58,186 nucleotides of DNA. Source: Prochlorococcus sp. AH-736-L23 (GTDB lineage: Bacteria > Cyanobacteriota > Cyanobacteriia > PCC-6307 > Cyanobiaceae). The translations under genes were made by a program, and so were the position numbers. Positions 40,410 through 48,460 of this stretch are shown here, piece by piece. Position 1 is the first letter of the stretch. Each line of letters starts with the position of its first letter. The stretch lies in assembly GCA_028141225.1 (NCBI GenBank), contig JAOIPS010000006.1:1-58186 (forward strand), written 5' to 3'. The notes below the pieces were generated by a model, which worked only from the letters and a program-made list of their open reading frames with translations, was not told the origin of the DNA and ran no database searches.

Positions 40410-40931
40410 TTATTTAACACTATAAATTTTAAATTTAGGCTCTAAATTAGTTATACAATCTAGAAGTTTTTTATTATCTTTGCTATTGGTAACTTTGAAT
40501 TCAGATTCAACTGTACCGCCTTTATCTCTAATGGCTTGATTTAAAACTATGGAACCGTTTTCGTCAGATACCGATCTATGAAAAGTTCCTCTAGGTATCC
40601 TTAAAATATATCCGCAAGATTCTAATCTAACTTTATAAAAAGGATAATCCCAACCAAAATTGACAAGAAAAAATGTTCTGCCCCCAGAGATAGCTAATAG
40701 ATTATCTTCTTGATTGTGATGTATGTAAAATTGCCAATTATTAAAATCTTCATCATTTGGAGGACTAACAGCAGGACCACTGTGAATAACTAGATCTCTA
40801 TAATTTGATTCATTAACACTAATATCAAAAAATCTGACATCTTTTGTATCGCGAAATTTTTCATAACTTATCAATTCAAACATTTTTGATTTATTTGATT
40901 TGATAACTGGAATTTCTAAACTTGAGTTCAA
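40410..40931 (-). CDS. Cupin-like protein, unknown function
   Basis: A 173-residue soluble protein. The middle part suggests a RmlC-like cupin barrel: WQFYIHHNQEDNLLAISGGRTFFLVNFG gives two His and a Gly-rich turn, and YILRIPRGTFHRSVSDENGSIVLNQ carries the PxGxxH-like second motif (IPRGTFHR). A metal-binding role is possible from these histidines but unproven. An alternative start at an internal Met (40883) exists. No operon partner is obvious. Confidence 0.55.
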   Translation of the reverse strand: MNSSLEIPVIKSNKSKMFELISYEKFRDTKDVRFFDISVNESNYRDLVIHSGPAVSPPNDEDFNNWQFYIHHNQEDNLLAISGGRTFFLVNFGWDYPFYKVRLESCGYILRIPRGTFHRSVSDENGSIVLNQAIRDKGGTVESEFKVTNSKDNKKLLDCITNLEPKFKIYSVK

Positions 40932-41055
40932 TTTTCTTTAAAGATTAAACAAATGAAAACAGATATATATATCTAAGAACGTATCAATTAACACTAAAAA
41001 GGAAACATATTATTATTTAAATTTTTGTTATTTTAAAAGATTGAGAATTTAGTGT

Positions 41056-41913
41056 TTATTTAATATCAAGAGGTTTGATTTCCCAGGATAAAGTATTTTC
41101 CAAATTATTTTTTCCTATAAAGTTTCCTGTAATTACAGAAGTTAAATTAGATTTTGAAGAGGATACCAATGTTAAATATCTATCATCTATTAATCCTTTT
41201 CCGCTTGGATCAAAACCTCTCCAACCAGCCCCTGGAATATATAATTCAGCCCAAGCGTGTAAATCCAACTCAGAGGGTAGCGGATCTTCAAAATGATAAC
41301 CACTTACAAACCTACTTGGGATACCTATAGACCTGCAAGCTTCAACCATCAGCATTGCTAAATCTCTGCATGAACCTATACGTTCTCTAAGTGTTCTGCT
41401 AGCCGGCCATGCTGGACCAGTATGTCTTTTGGTATATTTAACTCGATCTTGAATAATCTCTATAAGTTGGTAGGTAAATGATAATGCGTTATTAATGCTT
41501 CCTGCTAAGGCTTCTTGGGCAAGTTCTACGGCAGAGGGATCGTGTTGTCCATTTGGCATCCATCCCTCTAATGCTCCCTGTAAATCTCTGTTAATAATGC
41601 TTCTACAAAAAGGTAATGTTAAATCTCTATTTTTAACTCCATCAATAATGTTTGGATGTTTTATAGTTTCAACTTCGCTGATTGATTCAATAATTAATTT
41701 ATCTGTTAATCCATTGAATCTGATTCTATTAATCTCTTCTCCGCTAGCAGCAAGTAATGGATAAATAATTTCTGGTTCTGGATTTATTTTTAATTCAAAA
41801 TTCTTTAGTTTTTGGAAGCCATTTGACCTTGGCTTTATACATAATCTATGCTCGCCTAATTGAACAGGGTCTTCGTATTTGTATTCAAGTTTGTGAATGT
41901 ATTTAATTCTCAT
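41056..41913 (-). CDS. Transglutaminase-like (papain-fold) protein
   Basis: A 285-residue protein: an N-terminal bacterial transglutaminase-associated domain (IKYIHKLEYKYEDPVQLGEHRLCIKPRS), then a core domain with the catalytic triad visible as Cys in RIGSCRDLAMLMVEACR, His in DLHAWAELYIPG and Asp in WRGFDPSGKG. These act as cysteine proteases or amide-forming enzymes. It is the last gene of a minus-strand trio with an alpha-E protein (11-nt gap) and a permuted ATP-grasp protein, a combination widespread in bacteria and predicted to make or trim a peptide-like product. Confidence 0.88.
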   Translation of the reverse strand: MRIKYIHKLEYKYEDPVQLGEHRLCIKPRSNGFQKLKNFELKINPEPEIIYPLLAASGEEINRIRFNGLTDKLIIESISEVETIKHPNIIDGVKNRDLTLPFCRSIINRDLQGALEGWMPNGQHDPSAVELAQEALAGSINNALSFTYQLIEIIQDRVKYTKRHTGPAWPASRTLRERIGSCRDLAMLMVEACRSIGIPSRFVSGYHFEDPLPSELDLHAWAELYIPGAGWRGFDPSGKGLIDDRYLTLVSSSKSNLTSVITGNFIGKNNLENTLSWEIKPLDIK

Positions 41914-41924
41914 TAATAATATTA

Positions 41925-42875
41925 TTAATTAATAAAATATTTTTCTTGAATGAAATCATTTAATTTATTTAAATCCATTTGCAATGAATCTATTGCCTCA
42001 TGTAAACCATCATTGATTATATCCTCAATTCTGATATAACTCCACTTTGCTTTAAGCAAACCTCTCATGCATTCTAATTCTGAAGGATTTTCAGTAGTTG
42101 GTGAGGTATCTATCGTTTTAAGTGTATTACTTATCCCATCAAGACAGTATCTTACTGATCTAGGAAAGATTGGATCAAGTAAAAGAAATCTCGCAACTGA
42201 ATTAGGCTTTATAGAATTTTGCACTGCTTTCCTAAACATTTGATAAGCTCCAGCTGAACGTAAAAGTGCAATCCATTGCAGCTCATCAAGAACTCCTCCA
42301 AGCTCATCTAAGCTGGGTAGAAGTAAATAGTATTTAACATCTAAAATTCTTGATGTTTTGTCAGCTCTTTCGATCAATCTTCCAAGAATGCTAAATCTCC
42401 AGGCGAGGTCTTTGCTTAGAGTCGCATCTGTAATTCCATAAAAAAGCTGACATTCCCTCCTTATCTCACTTAATTGTTCTTGTCTTGGTTTATTCCATAT
42501 AGCCTCTCCTTCTTGCATATTCCAATATAAAATATTTATCTGTTCCCACATTTCGGTGGTCATGACATCTCTGATTTGTCGTGCATTTTCTCTTGCCATT
42601 TGAATGCAAGAAATTATACTGTTTGGGTTTAAACGATCTCTTATTAAAAAATTAATAACGTCATCAGGTTTTTTCTCTGGGAATCTTTTATCAAAAGATT
42701 CTCTATCACTTGAAGCATCAATTAAGGGGAGCCAAGGCTCTGCACTTCCTGGTGGACAATCTAATGACATTGCTTCACTTACTTCCACGAAACGAGAAAT
42801 GTTTTCTGCACGTTCTAAATAACGATTGATCCAATAAAGAGATTCTGCTACACGACTTAAAAGCATATTATTCAC
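41925..42875 (-). CDS. Alpha-E domain protein (DUF403)
   Basis: A 316-residue, almost wholly helical protein of the alpha-E family. It opens with the characteristic MLLSRVAESLYWINRYLERAENISRFVEV and contains RENARQIRDVMTTEMWEQIN and the SLDELGGVLDELQWIALLRSAGAYQMFRK segment. The fold is of unknown activity but almost always occurs with the permuted ATP-grasp neighbour. Its start overlaps the ATP-grasp stop by 8 nt. Confidence 0.88.
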   Translation of the reverse strand: MNNMLLSRVAESLYWINRYLERAENISRFVEVSEAMSLDCPPGSAEPWLPLIDASSDRESFDKRFPEKKPDDVINFLIRDRLNPNSIISCIQMARENARQIRDVMTTEMWEQINILYWNMQEGEAIWNKPRQEQLSEIRRECQLFYGITDATLSKDLAWRFSILGRLIERADKTSRILDVKYYLLLPSLDELGGVLDELQWIALLRSAGAYQMFRKAVQNSIKPNSVARFLLLDPIFPRSVRYCLDGISNTLKTIDTSPTTENPSELECMRGLLKAKWSYIRIEDIINDGLHEAIDSLQMDLNKLNDFIQEKYFIN

Positions 42876-44313
42876 CTACAACCCATGTATCTTTGCATCC
42901 TCCACCTTGAGAAGAATTAACGACTAATGATCCTTTTTTTAATGCTACCCGCGTAAGCCCGCCTGGGCTAACCCATGAATCTTTTCCTCTTAAGATATAT
43001 GGTCTTAAATCAACATGACATGGATATAGTTCTCCTTCACATAACGATGGCACAGTAGATAATTCTAATGTTGGTTGTGCTATGAAATTTCTAGGATTAT
43101 TTTTAATTTTATTAGCGAATTCTTCTATCTCACTCGTTGTTGAGTGAGGGCCAATTAACATTCCATACCCCCCAGCTTCTGAAACAGACTTAACAACAAG
43201 TTTTGATAAATTTTCTAGAACATATTCTCGATCCTTTTGATAATGACAAATATAAGTTTCTACATTTTTAATAATAATTTCTTCATCAAGATAATATTTA
43301 ATCATTTTTGGAACAAAAGAATAAATCATTTTGTCATCTGCTATTCCAGTCCCAGGAGCATTTGCTAAAGCAACATGACCTGCCTTAAAAACATCAAGTA
43401 ATCCGCTAACACCAAGGCAAGAATCTTTTCTGAAATTAAGAGGATCTAAGAAATCATCATCAATTCGTCTGTAAATGACATCTACTCTTTTTAATCCTGA
43501 GGTAGTTTTTAAATATACATAATCATCATTACAAACTAAGTCATGACCCTGAACTAATTGGATGCCCATTTCTTGAGCTAAATAACTATGTTCAAAATAA
43601 GCACTATTAAAAATTCCTGGTGTTAGTAGCACTATCTTGGGAGTGTCAGTCCAAACTGCAAGTTCTTGAAGGGTTTTTAAAAGATATGATGGATATTCAT
43701 CAATTGGTTTTACTATTCTTCCTGAGAAAAGATTAGGAAAAATATTTTTCATAACTAATCTATTTTCTAAAAAATAAGCAACCCCAGAAGGGCACCTTAA
43801 ATTATCTTCTAAAACATGCCAATCTCCTCTTCTATCCCTTATTAAATCAAGTCCCGAAATTTGACACCATTTATTTAGTGGAGGTTTGAAACCTATCATC
43901 TGAGGTCTCCAACCTTCTGAACTCTCTATTAATTCTCTTGGAATTATTCCATCATTTATTATTTTTTGAGAATTATAAATATCATCTAGGAACAAATCTA
44001 TTGCCTCAAGCCTTTGTTTTAGGCCTTTTTCTAACGTTACCCAATCATCTTTACTAATTATTCTGGGAAGTGGATCAAAAGGTAATATTCTCTCAGTGCC
44101 TTTTAAACCAGTATCGTTTAATCTAAAAGTTGCACCATGTCTTAGTAATAATTTTTTTGCGGCAGAGTGATTCCTGTTTAATTCTTCAAGTCCCATATTA
44201 TCTAAAGATGAAAGAAGTGGAATCAATATTTCTCTAGCAGAGTTAACATTGTCCTTAAAGTATTCATCAAAACTATTTTTAGGCTGATAACTTGAAAACA
44301 TATATTTCATCAT
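42868..44313 (-). CDS. Circularly permuted ATP-grasp amide ligase-like protein
   Basis: A 481-residue protein of the DUF404/DUF407 (CP_ATPgrasp_2) type. Recognisable blocks are LPFDPLPRIISKDDWVTLEKGLKQRLEAIDLFLDD-like opening, RDRRGDWHVLEDNLRCPSGVAYFLENR (nucleotide-binding), YRRIDDDFLDPLNFR and the C-terminal DLRPYILRGKDSWVSPGGLTRVAL. Members are predicted to ligate amino acids or peptides using ATP; no product is known. It leads a three-gene minus-strand operon. Alternative start is Met2. Confidence 0.88.
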   Translation of the reverse strand: MMKYMFSSYQPKNSFDEYFKDNVNSAREILIPLLSSLDNMGLEELNRNHSAAKKLLLRHGATFRLNDTGLKGTERILPFDPLPRIISKDDWVTLEKGLKQRLEAIDLFLDDIYNSQKIINDGIIPRELIESSEGWRPQMIGFKPPLNKWCQISGLDLIRDRRGDWHVLEDNLRCPSGVAYFLENRLVMKNIFPNLFSGRIVKPIDEYPSYLLKTLQELAVWTDTPKIVLLTPGIFNSAYFEHSYLAQEMGIQLVQGHDLVCNDDYVYLKTTSGLKRVDVIYRRIDDDFLDPLNFRKDSCLGVSGLLDVFKAGHVALANAPGTGIADDKMIYSFVPKMIKYYLDEEIIIKNVETYICHYQKDREYVLENLSKLVVKSVSEAGGYGMLIGPHSTTSEIEEFANKIKNNPRNFIAQPTLELSTVPSLCEGELYPCHVDLRPYILRGKDSWVSPGGLTRVALKKGSLVVNSSQGGGCKDTWVVGE

Positions 44314-44438
44314 TTAGTAACTTTTACTTTAGCTTTATATCTTTATTAGTATTTATGGCTACCAAAAATAATATCTCTGGACTAGATCTATATCATTATT
44401 TTGATCATTGAAGTATATTTCTTAAAAATCTAAAAAGC

Positions 44439-44675
44439 ATGAGTTCTAGTAATTGGCAATTTGTTTTTTTTAGATATTTCGCAAGCTTTCTTTTTATCCT
44501 CTCTCATAGTTTGCTGGTTCTTGATCATCTACCAGTAGGGGCGGCACTTCACGGACTTGGGGAAGTTTTTATTGCGCCTTGGGCTTTTAGGGAAAGGGCA
44601 TGGGATCTTGTTGTTATTGCAATTTTATTTTTCTTCTTCGATATCTGGGGACTTATAAACACTCCTTGGAATTAA
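44439..44675 (+). CDS. Small two-helix membrane protein conserved in picocyanobacteria
   Basis: A 78-residue protein with two hydrophobic segments (FASFLFILSHSLLVLDHL and WDLVVIAILFFFFDIWGLI) joined by a loop AALHGLGEVFIAPWAFRERAW. The aromatic, Trp-rich ends suit a thylakoid or plasma-membrane location. I recognise the kind but no function. It is divergent from the ATP-grasp operon with 125 nt between. Confidence 0.6.
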   Translation: MSSSNWQFVFFRYFASFLFILSHSLLVLDHLPVGAALHGLGEVFIAPWAFRERAWDLVVIAILFFFFDIWGLINTPWN

Positions 44676-44719
44676 CTGATATTATTTATTTACTAATTCT
44701 GGGAAAATCATAATAAAAA

Positions 44720-44941
44720 ATGAATTCTTATTTTAAGCAAATTTATAAGATAATTTTTCTTTTATTACTTACGAATAGTTCCAGTTTATATGCACATAAT
44801 TTATTTAATGGTGGTTGCAAAGAACATTGTGGGCAAAAAGTTAAAGTAATAAGTAATAAAAACAAATCAGAAAATATTAATGATCAAATAAATATTGAAA
44901 GTAAAAATTCTTGTTTAAATAAATCACTTTGTAGAGGTTGA
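44720..44941 (+). CDS. Small secreted cysteine-containing protein
   Basis: A 73-residue protein: signal peptide to about residue 25 (IIFLLLLTNSSSLYA), then a short mature part with four cysteines in two pairs, GGCKEHCGQK and SCLNKSLCRG, separated by an Asn/Lys-rich spacer. The C-x3-C and C-x5-C pairs could bind a metal or form two disulfides. It lies 45 nt after the previous gene; a strong terminator hairpin is about 360 nt downstream. Confidence 0.55.
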   Translation: MNSYFKQIYKIIFLLLLTNSSSLYAHNLFNGGCKEHCGQKVKVISNKNKSENINDQINIESKNSCLNKSLCRG

Positions 44942-44964
44942 CCTCTTGAGATTTTTTAATTGAT

Positions 44965-45240
44965 TTATGAAGTTTGTTCTTTGATAATTATCATTAAATT
45001 ACCATTTGCTTGATAATTTTTATTAGGAGGATTTATTTGATTTTTAATTAAAAAAATAAAAGTATAAATCAACGGTAGAAGTAATGATGAAGCAGCAATT
45101 AAAGCGATTATCTGGTTTAACCTAATATATGGTTTTTTTACGAGATCCTCTCCGCATAATCCACAAATCAAATTACCTTTTAAGGTTTGTTTTTGAAATT
45201 GATATTTAGGATTGCAATATGGGCAATAATATCGAACCAT
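44965..45240 (-). CDS. Zinc-ribbon membrane protein, unknown
   Basis: A 91-residue protein. The N-terminal rubredoxin-like zinc ribbon is YYCPYCNPKYQF then LICGLCGEDLVKKP, with four Cys arranged as two knuckles. A membrane helix follows (IALIAASSLLLPLIYTFIFLI) and a short polar tail. The ribbon probably faces the cytoplasm. Convergent with the secreted cysteine protein (24-nt gap). Function unknown. Confidence 0.6.
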   Translation of the reverse strand: MVRYYCPYCNPKYQFQKQTLKGNLICGLCGEDLVKKPYIRLNQIIALIAASSLLLPLIYTFIFLIKNQINPPNKNYQANGNLMIIIKEQTS

Positions 45241-45299
45241 TTTTAAATTTTATTGTTTTAATTATTATCTATAAAACTAGAAGAAAGTCATCTTATTAA

Positions 45300-45327
45300 A
45301 AAAGAGGGCTAATTTAAGCCCTCTTTT
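45300..45327. terminator. Perfect inverted repeat, bidirectional terminator-like
   Basis: AAAAGAGGGCT pairs with AGCCCTCTTTT over an AATTTA loop: 11 bp with A and T tracts on either side, so it can act as an intrinsic terminator in both directions. It would serve a plus transcript from 44720 or a minus transcript from the gene-poor region to the right. It is one of the strongest hairpins in the window. Confidence 0.8.
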
Positions 45328-45798
45328 ATCTCTTACTTATATTTTTTAATGAAGTTATTAACGCACTTAAATCATTGATCCTTGTTGCTAACTTCTTTTA
45401 AGCTAATGCTCACCAAAATTAACTAATTGTCTTTAACTGGGGCAAAAACTCTAGAATTAAGCTTGTTTCTTAAAGGGCACCTAAACGATGCAGAAGAAGG
45501 AAGCTTAGACATTAATAAAAAATAATTGGAGCAGTTAATTAAATTAGTTCGGTTTATTCCGAAATTTCAGGCAGGCTATCGATCATTTTGAAAGACCTCC
45601 TAGAACTCAACAATATAAAATTAGGAAAATATTTCTCTAAAGACAATCCGTTTTTATACGCATTGCTTTTTAATTAAAAATGTCCGAGAGTAGTAATCAA
45701 TCGTTCTAATTTTTTTGAGATATTTTTAGTAAGTTTTGCTTATTTCCTTTGATATTTAATTCGTCTATCTTAATTTTAAATAATTAGGGAAATCTTTT
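45328..45798. other. Gene-poor intergenic stretch (471 nt)
   Basis: No ORF above about 35 codons was found. It holds two short plus-strand frames starting at TTG, at 45427-45525 (32 codons, translating to LSLTGAKTLELSLFLKGHLN and 12 more) and 45588-45677 (29 codons). Neither has a clear Shine-Dalgarno, and I do not call them as genes. A GC-richer patch at 45560-45600 and the flanking terminator leave room for a small RNA or a decayed gene. Nothing firmer can be said. Confidence 0.5.
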
Positions 45799-45954
45799 AT
45801 GAATCATTCGAAAGAAGTTAGTAAAACTGATAAATCTAATCCCATAGACGAATATTTTCAATGTCTTTCATATTGCGATATTCACCCAAAAGGGATAGAT
45901 AATGACTGTGAGGTTATTTGTATGGAAAGACATTTAAAAGCTAACTATTGGTAA
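45799..45954 (+). CDS. Small soluble cysteine-containing protein (51 aa)
   Basis: A 51-residue ORF starting at ATG 45799 with a purine-rich AGGGAA 5-10 nt upstream. The sequence has four cysteines (YFQCLSYCDIH, NDCEVICMERH) in a C-x3-C ... C-x3-C pattern, like twin CX3C helical hairpins. It ends in HLKANYW. The regular cysteine spacing and good ribosome site support it as real. It is convergent with the WD40 gene (18 nt). A metal-binding or disulfide-relay role is speculation; note that it borders the zinc locus. Confidence 0.65.
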   Translation: MNHSKEVSKTDKSNPIDEYFQCLSYCDIHPKGIDNDCEVICMERHLKANYW

Positions 45955-45972
45955 TTAATAAATTTTTACTTT

Positions 45973-47046
45973 TTACTTAAATCCCTTTGAAAAAAGGTTA
46001 GTACGAACTTTAAATTTCCATACATTTACAACACCTTTTGCATTGACTGCTGCAAGTGCACAATCATCAGGTCTCCAAGATATTGCCCCTACTAAATCTC
46101 CTGCGAATGCAGCCCCAACGGGATCACCATTACCGTCATTTTTGAGAAAACTTGCGACAACAGAACCATCCCTAGATCCTGAGGCTACAAGCATACCTTT
46201 ATTTGAAAAGGCTAGGCTCGAAATGGGTTCTGTATGGTGACATAGCTCTCCTGGCATAGTCCCTTCTGGACCATTTCCTATAAAGCTCCAAACTGTAATT
46301 CTTTCACTGCCACTTGTTGCTAATAATTTTCCGCTGTCATCAAAAGAAAGATGACTTGGTTTGCCAGGGTATCCAGTCATTTCAGCATCCATTCCAGTTG
46401 ATCTTCTCCAAAAATGAACTGAATTGTCTTGACTCCCACAGGCGACTATATCTCCATCAGGGCTTAATTCCATAGATACCAATGATCCTTGCCATTCGAG
46501 TTTTTGATTCGTTTTATTATTAACTATGTCAAAGAATGTCACTCTTCCGTAGCAAGCAGTAGCTAGTTCATTTTTATTTGACCATGTTATTGCACTTACT
46601 GTGCTTGGATGGTCTTCTGAGATCCATTTCTCTTCACCAATTTCATTAAAAACATATACTTTTTTTGAGGTAGCTATCGCTAGAAATAAACCGTCATTAG
46701 ACCACTTGAGGTGTTCTACCCAACCCTTACCAAGATCAAGTGTTTTAATAACTTTACCTTCGTGACAATTACAAATTTGAACATTTCCATCCTGACCTGA
46801 TGTTGCAAAAATTTCACCCTCTGGATGAATTGCCATTGCTAGTAAACCACCAGAATGTGTATTTTCTTTTTTCCAAATAATTTTTCCAGTATCTCCTTCG
46901 AACGAAAAAAGACCTCCTGCCACGTCGCCAACAATAAATTGTTTACCTTTAAGAGCCCAGCCACATGCAATGGCGTAATCGTTAACTTCTGCTGTCCATC
47001 CTTCATGGAACATGCCTCTTGGGCTAAATGGTTCTATATCAGGCAT
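45973..47046 (-). CDS. WD40-repeat beta-propeller protein
   Basis: A 357-residue protein made of about seven WD40 repeats, e.g. LLAMAIHPEGEIFATSGQDGNVQIC, LVSMELSPDGDIVACGSQDNSVHFW, SSLAFSNKGMLVASGSRDGSVVA and AISWRPDDCALAAVNAKGVVNVW. No signal peptide or catalytic domain, so a cytosolic scaffold is likely. Its start overlaps the end of cobW by 13 nt, putting it in the znuA-cobW-WD40 operon behind the Zur-type operator. That suggests a role tied to zinc handling (inference). Confidence 0.88.
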   Translation of the reverse strand: MPDIEPFSPRGMFHEGWTAEVNDYAIACGWALKGKQFIVGDVAGGLFSFEGDTGKIIWKKENTHSGGLLAMAIHPEGEIFATSGQDGNVQICNCHEGKVIKTLDLGKGWVEHLKWSNDGLFLAIATSKKVYVFNEIGEEKWISEDHPSTVSAITWSNKNELATACYGRVTFFDIVNNKTNQKLEWQGSLVSMELSPDGDIVACGSQDNSVHFWRRSTGMDAEMTGYPGKPSHLSFDDSGKLLATSGSERITVWSFIGNGPEGTMPGELCHHTEPISSLAFSNKGMLVASGSRDGSVVASFLKNDGNGDPVGAAFAGDLVGAISWRPDDCALAAVNAKGVVNVWKFKVRTNLFSKGFK

Positions 47047-48383
47047 TTATCAAAGCCTTCTTGCATCTCTTTCTCATTTAAATTTCTACCGATAAAAACA
47101 AGTTGATTTCTACGAGGTTCGTTACCCCATTCTTTATCAGGTTGTGCAGTAAATAACATGTGAACTCCCTGGAAAACTATTCTCCTTGGGTTACCTGAGT
47201 AACTTATGAAACCTTTAGTTCTGAATATATCCACTCCTTTTTCTGATAGAAGTCTTCCCATCCAAGTATTTAGTTTTTCTGGGTCAACATCTCCAAAACG
47301 CTCTATAGCAATTGAGCCTACTTCATCATCATGTTCGTGCTCTGCTTGCCAGAATCTTTCAGTATTAAATGGAATCTCTTTATTTTCGTCACTTTTAATG
47401 ACTTTCATATTGAATTCTTCAGCAGTGTGCTGTGTAAACAAACCTATTTTTGTTGGTTTTTCTATGTTGAGGATGAAGGATTTATTTCCTTTATCCTCCA
47501 ATTTGAGATTTATATGTTCTCCATATGGGATGGTATTTCCAGGATCTAAACTATTAGCTTTTTCTGCATAAACTCTCACGGAGGATTCAGCACCATCTTT
47601 AAGATCCTCTTCACTCTCTCCTTGGTTAGCGAGGGCTACTAAGGACATTTCTGGATCGGGTCCTTCTTCTAGCATTAATTCATATTTACCTGCATCAAGA
47701 TCGTAAACACCTGTCCATTCAAAAGGATATTCTGGTTCAAGGAATGTTGGCCTGCGTTTAAGGATCTGATCAAGATCAAATGCACTTAGATTTAAGACTG
47801 TTTCAATTGGTACTTTGGCATTCTCGGCTCTAATAATTCGGGTCATTCGGTTCATATCTCTCAATCTCGATTCAAGAGTATTTAGTGCATCATCAGAGAC
47901 TAAATCAGTTTTATTAAGGACAAGAACATCTGCAAATGCCACTTGTTCTGAACTTTCATCACTCCTGCCTAACTGTTGATCAATGTGGGCAGCATCAACT
48001 AAAGTCACAATTCCATCAAGAGTGAATTCAGAACTAATCTCTTCATCCATGAAAAATGTCTGAGCAACTGGACCTGGATCTGCTAATCCTGTCGTTTCTA
48101 CTAAAACATAGTCAAACTTATCTCTTCTTTTCATAAGGTTGCCAAGGACTCTTATTAAATCGCCGCGAACAGTACAACAAATGCACCCGTTTGACATCTC
48201 AAATACTTCTTCATCGGCATTAATTACGAGCCCTTGATCTATACCTACTTCACCGTATTCATTTTCAATTACTGCTATTCTTTTCCCGTGCTCTTCACTC
48301 AATATTCTATTAAGCAAAGTAGTCTTCCCTGATCCTAAGAATCCAGTGAGGATGGTTACGGGAACTTTATCTTTGATGCTCAT
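47034..48383 (-). CDS. CobW/COG0523 zinc-handling GTPase
   Basis: A 449-residue G3E-family P-loop GTPase. Walker A is GFLGSGKTT at 14-22, the metal-binding CxCC motif is NGCICCTVRGDL with Cys67-69-70, the G4 motif is LNKTDL, and the C-terminal CobW_C domain ends near GVHMLFTAQPDKEWG. COG0523 proteins are nucleotide-dependent metallochaperones, and those downstream of Zur sites supply zinc to client proteins under starvation. The genomic position next to znuA argues for zinc rather than cobalamin. An acidic, His-containing segment (AEHEHDDE) may bind metal. It is longer than typical, with an extra region about residues 235-320. Confidence 0.9.
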   Translation of the reverse strand: MSIKDKVPVTILTGFLGSGKTTLLNRILSEEHGKRIAVIENEYGEVGIDQGLVINADEEVFEMSNGCICCTVRGDLIRVLGNLMKRRDKFDYVLVETTGLADPGPVAQTFFMDEEISSEFTLDGIVTLVDAAHIDQQLGRSDESSEQVAFADVLVLNKTDLVSDDALNTLESRLRDMNRMTRIIRAENAKVPIETVLNLSAFDLDQILKRRPTFLEPEYPFEWTGVYDLDAGKYELMLEEGPDPEMSLVALANQGESEEDLKDGAESSVRVYAEKANSLDPGNTIPYGEHINLKLEDKGNKSFILNIEKPTKIGLFTQHTAEEFNMKVIKSDENKEIPFNTERFWQAEHEHDDEVGSIAIERFGDVDPEKLNTWMGRLLSEKGVDIFRTKGFISYSGNPRRIVFQGVHMLFTAQPDKEWGNEPRRNQLVFIGRNLNEKEMQEGFDKCLI

Positions 48384-48460
48384 TTACTGATTTTTACTAA
48401 ATAAACAATAGTTTAATAATAGTAATAATTGGAAATGAAAACCGTTTTTATTAGAAAAAT

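Noticed and set aside
44981..44995. TGATAATTATCATTA, Fur-box-like
   Set aside because: It lies in the 3' coding part of the zinc-ribbon gene, where it encodes an Ile-rich stretch, and no start codon is suitably placed beside it.
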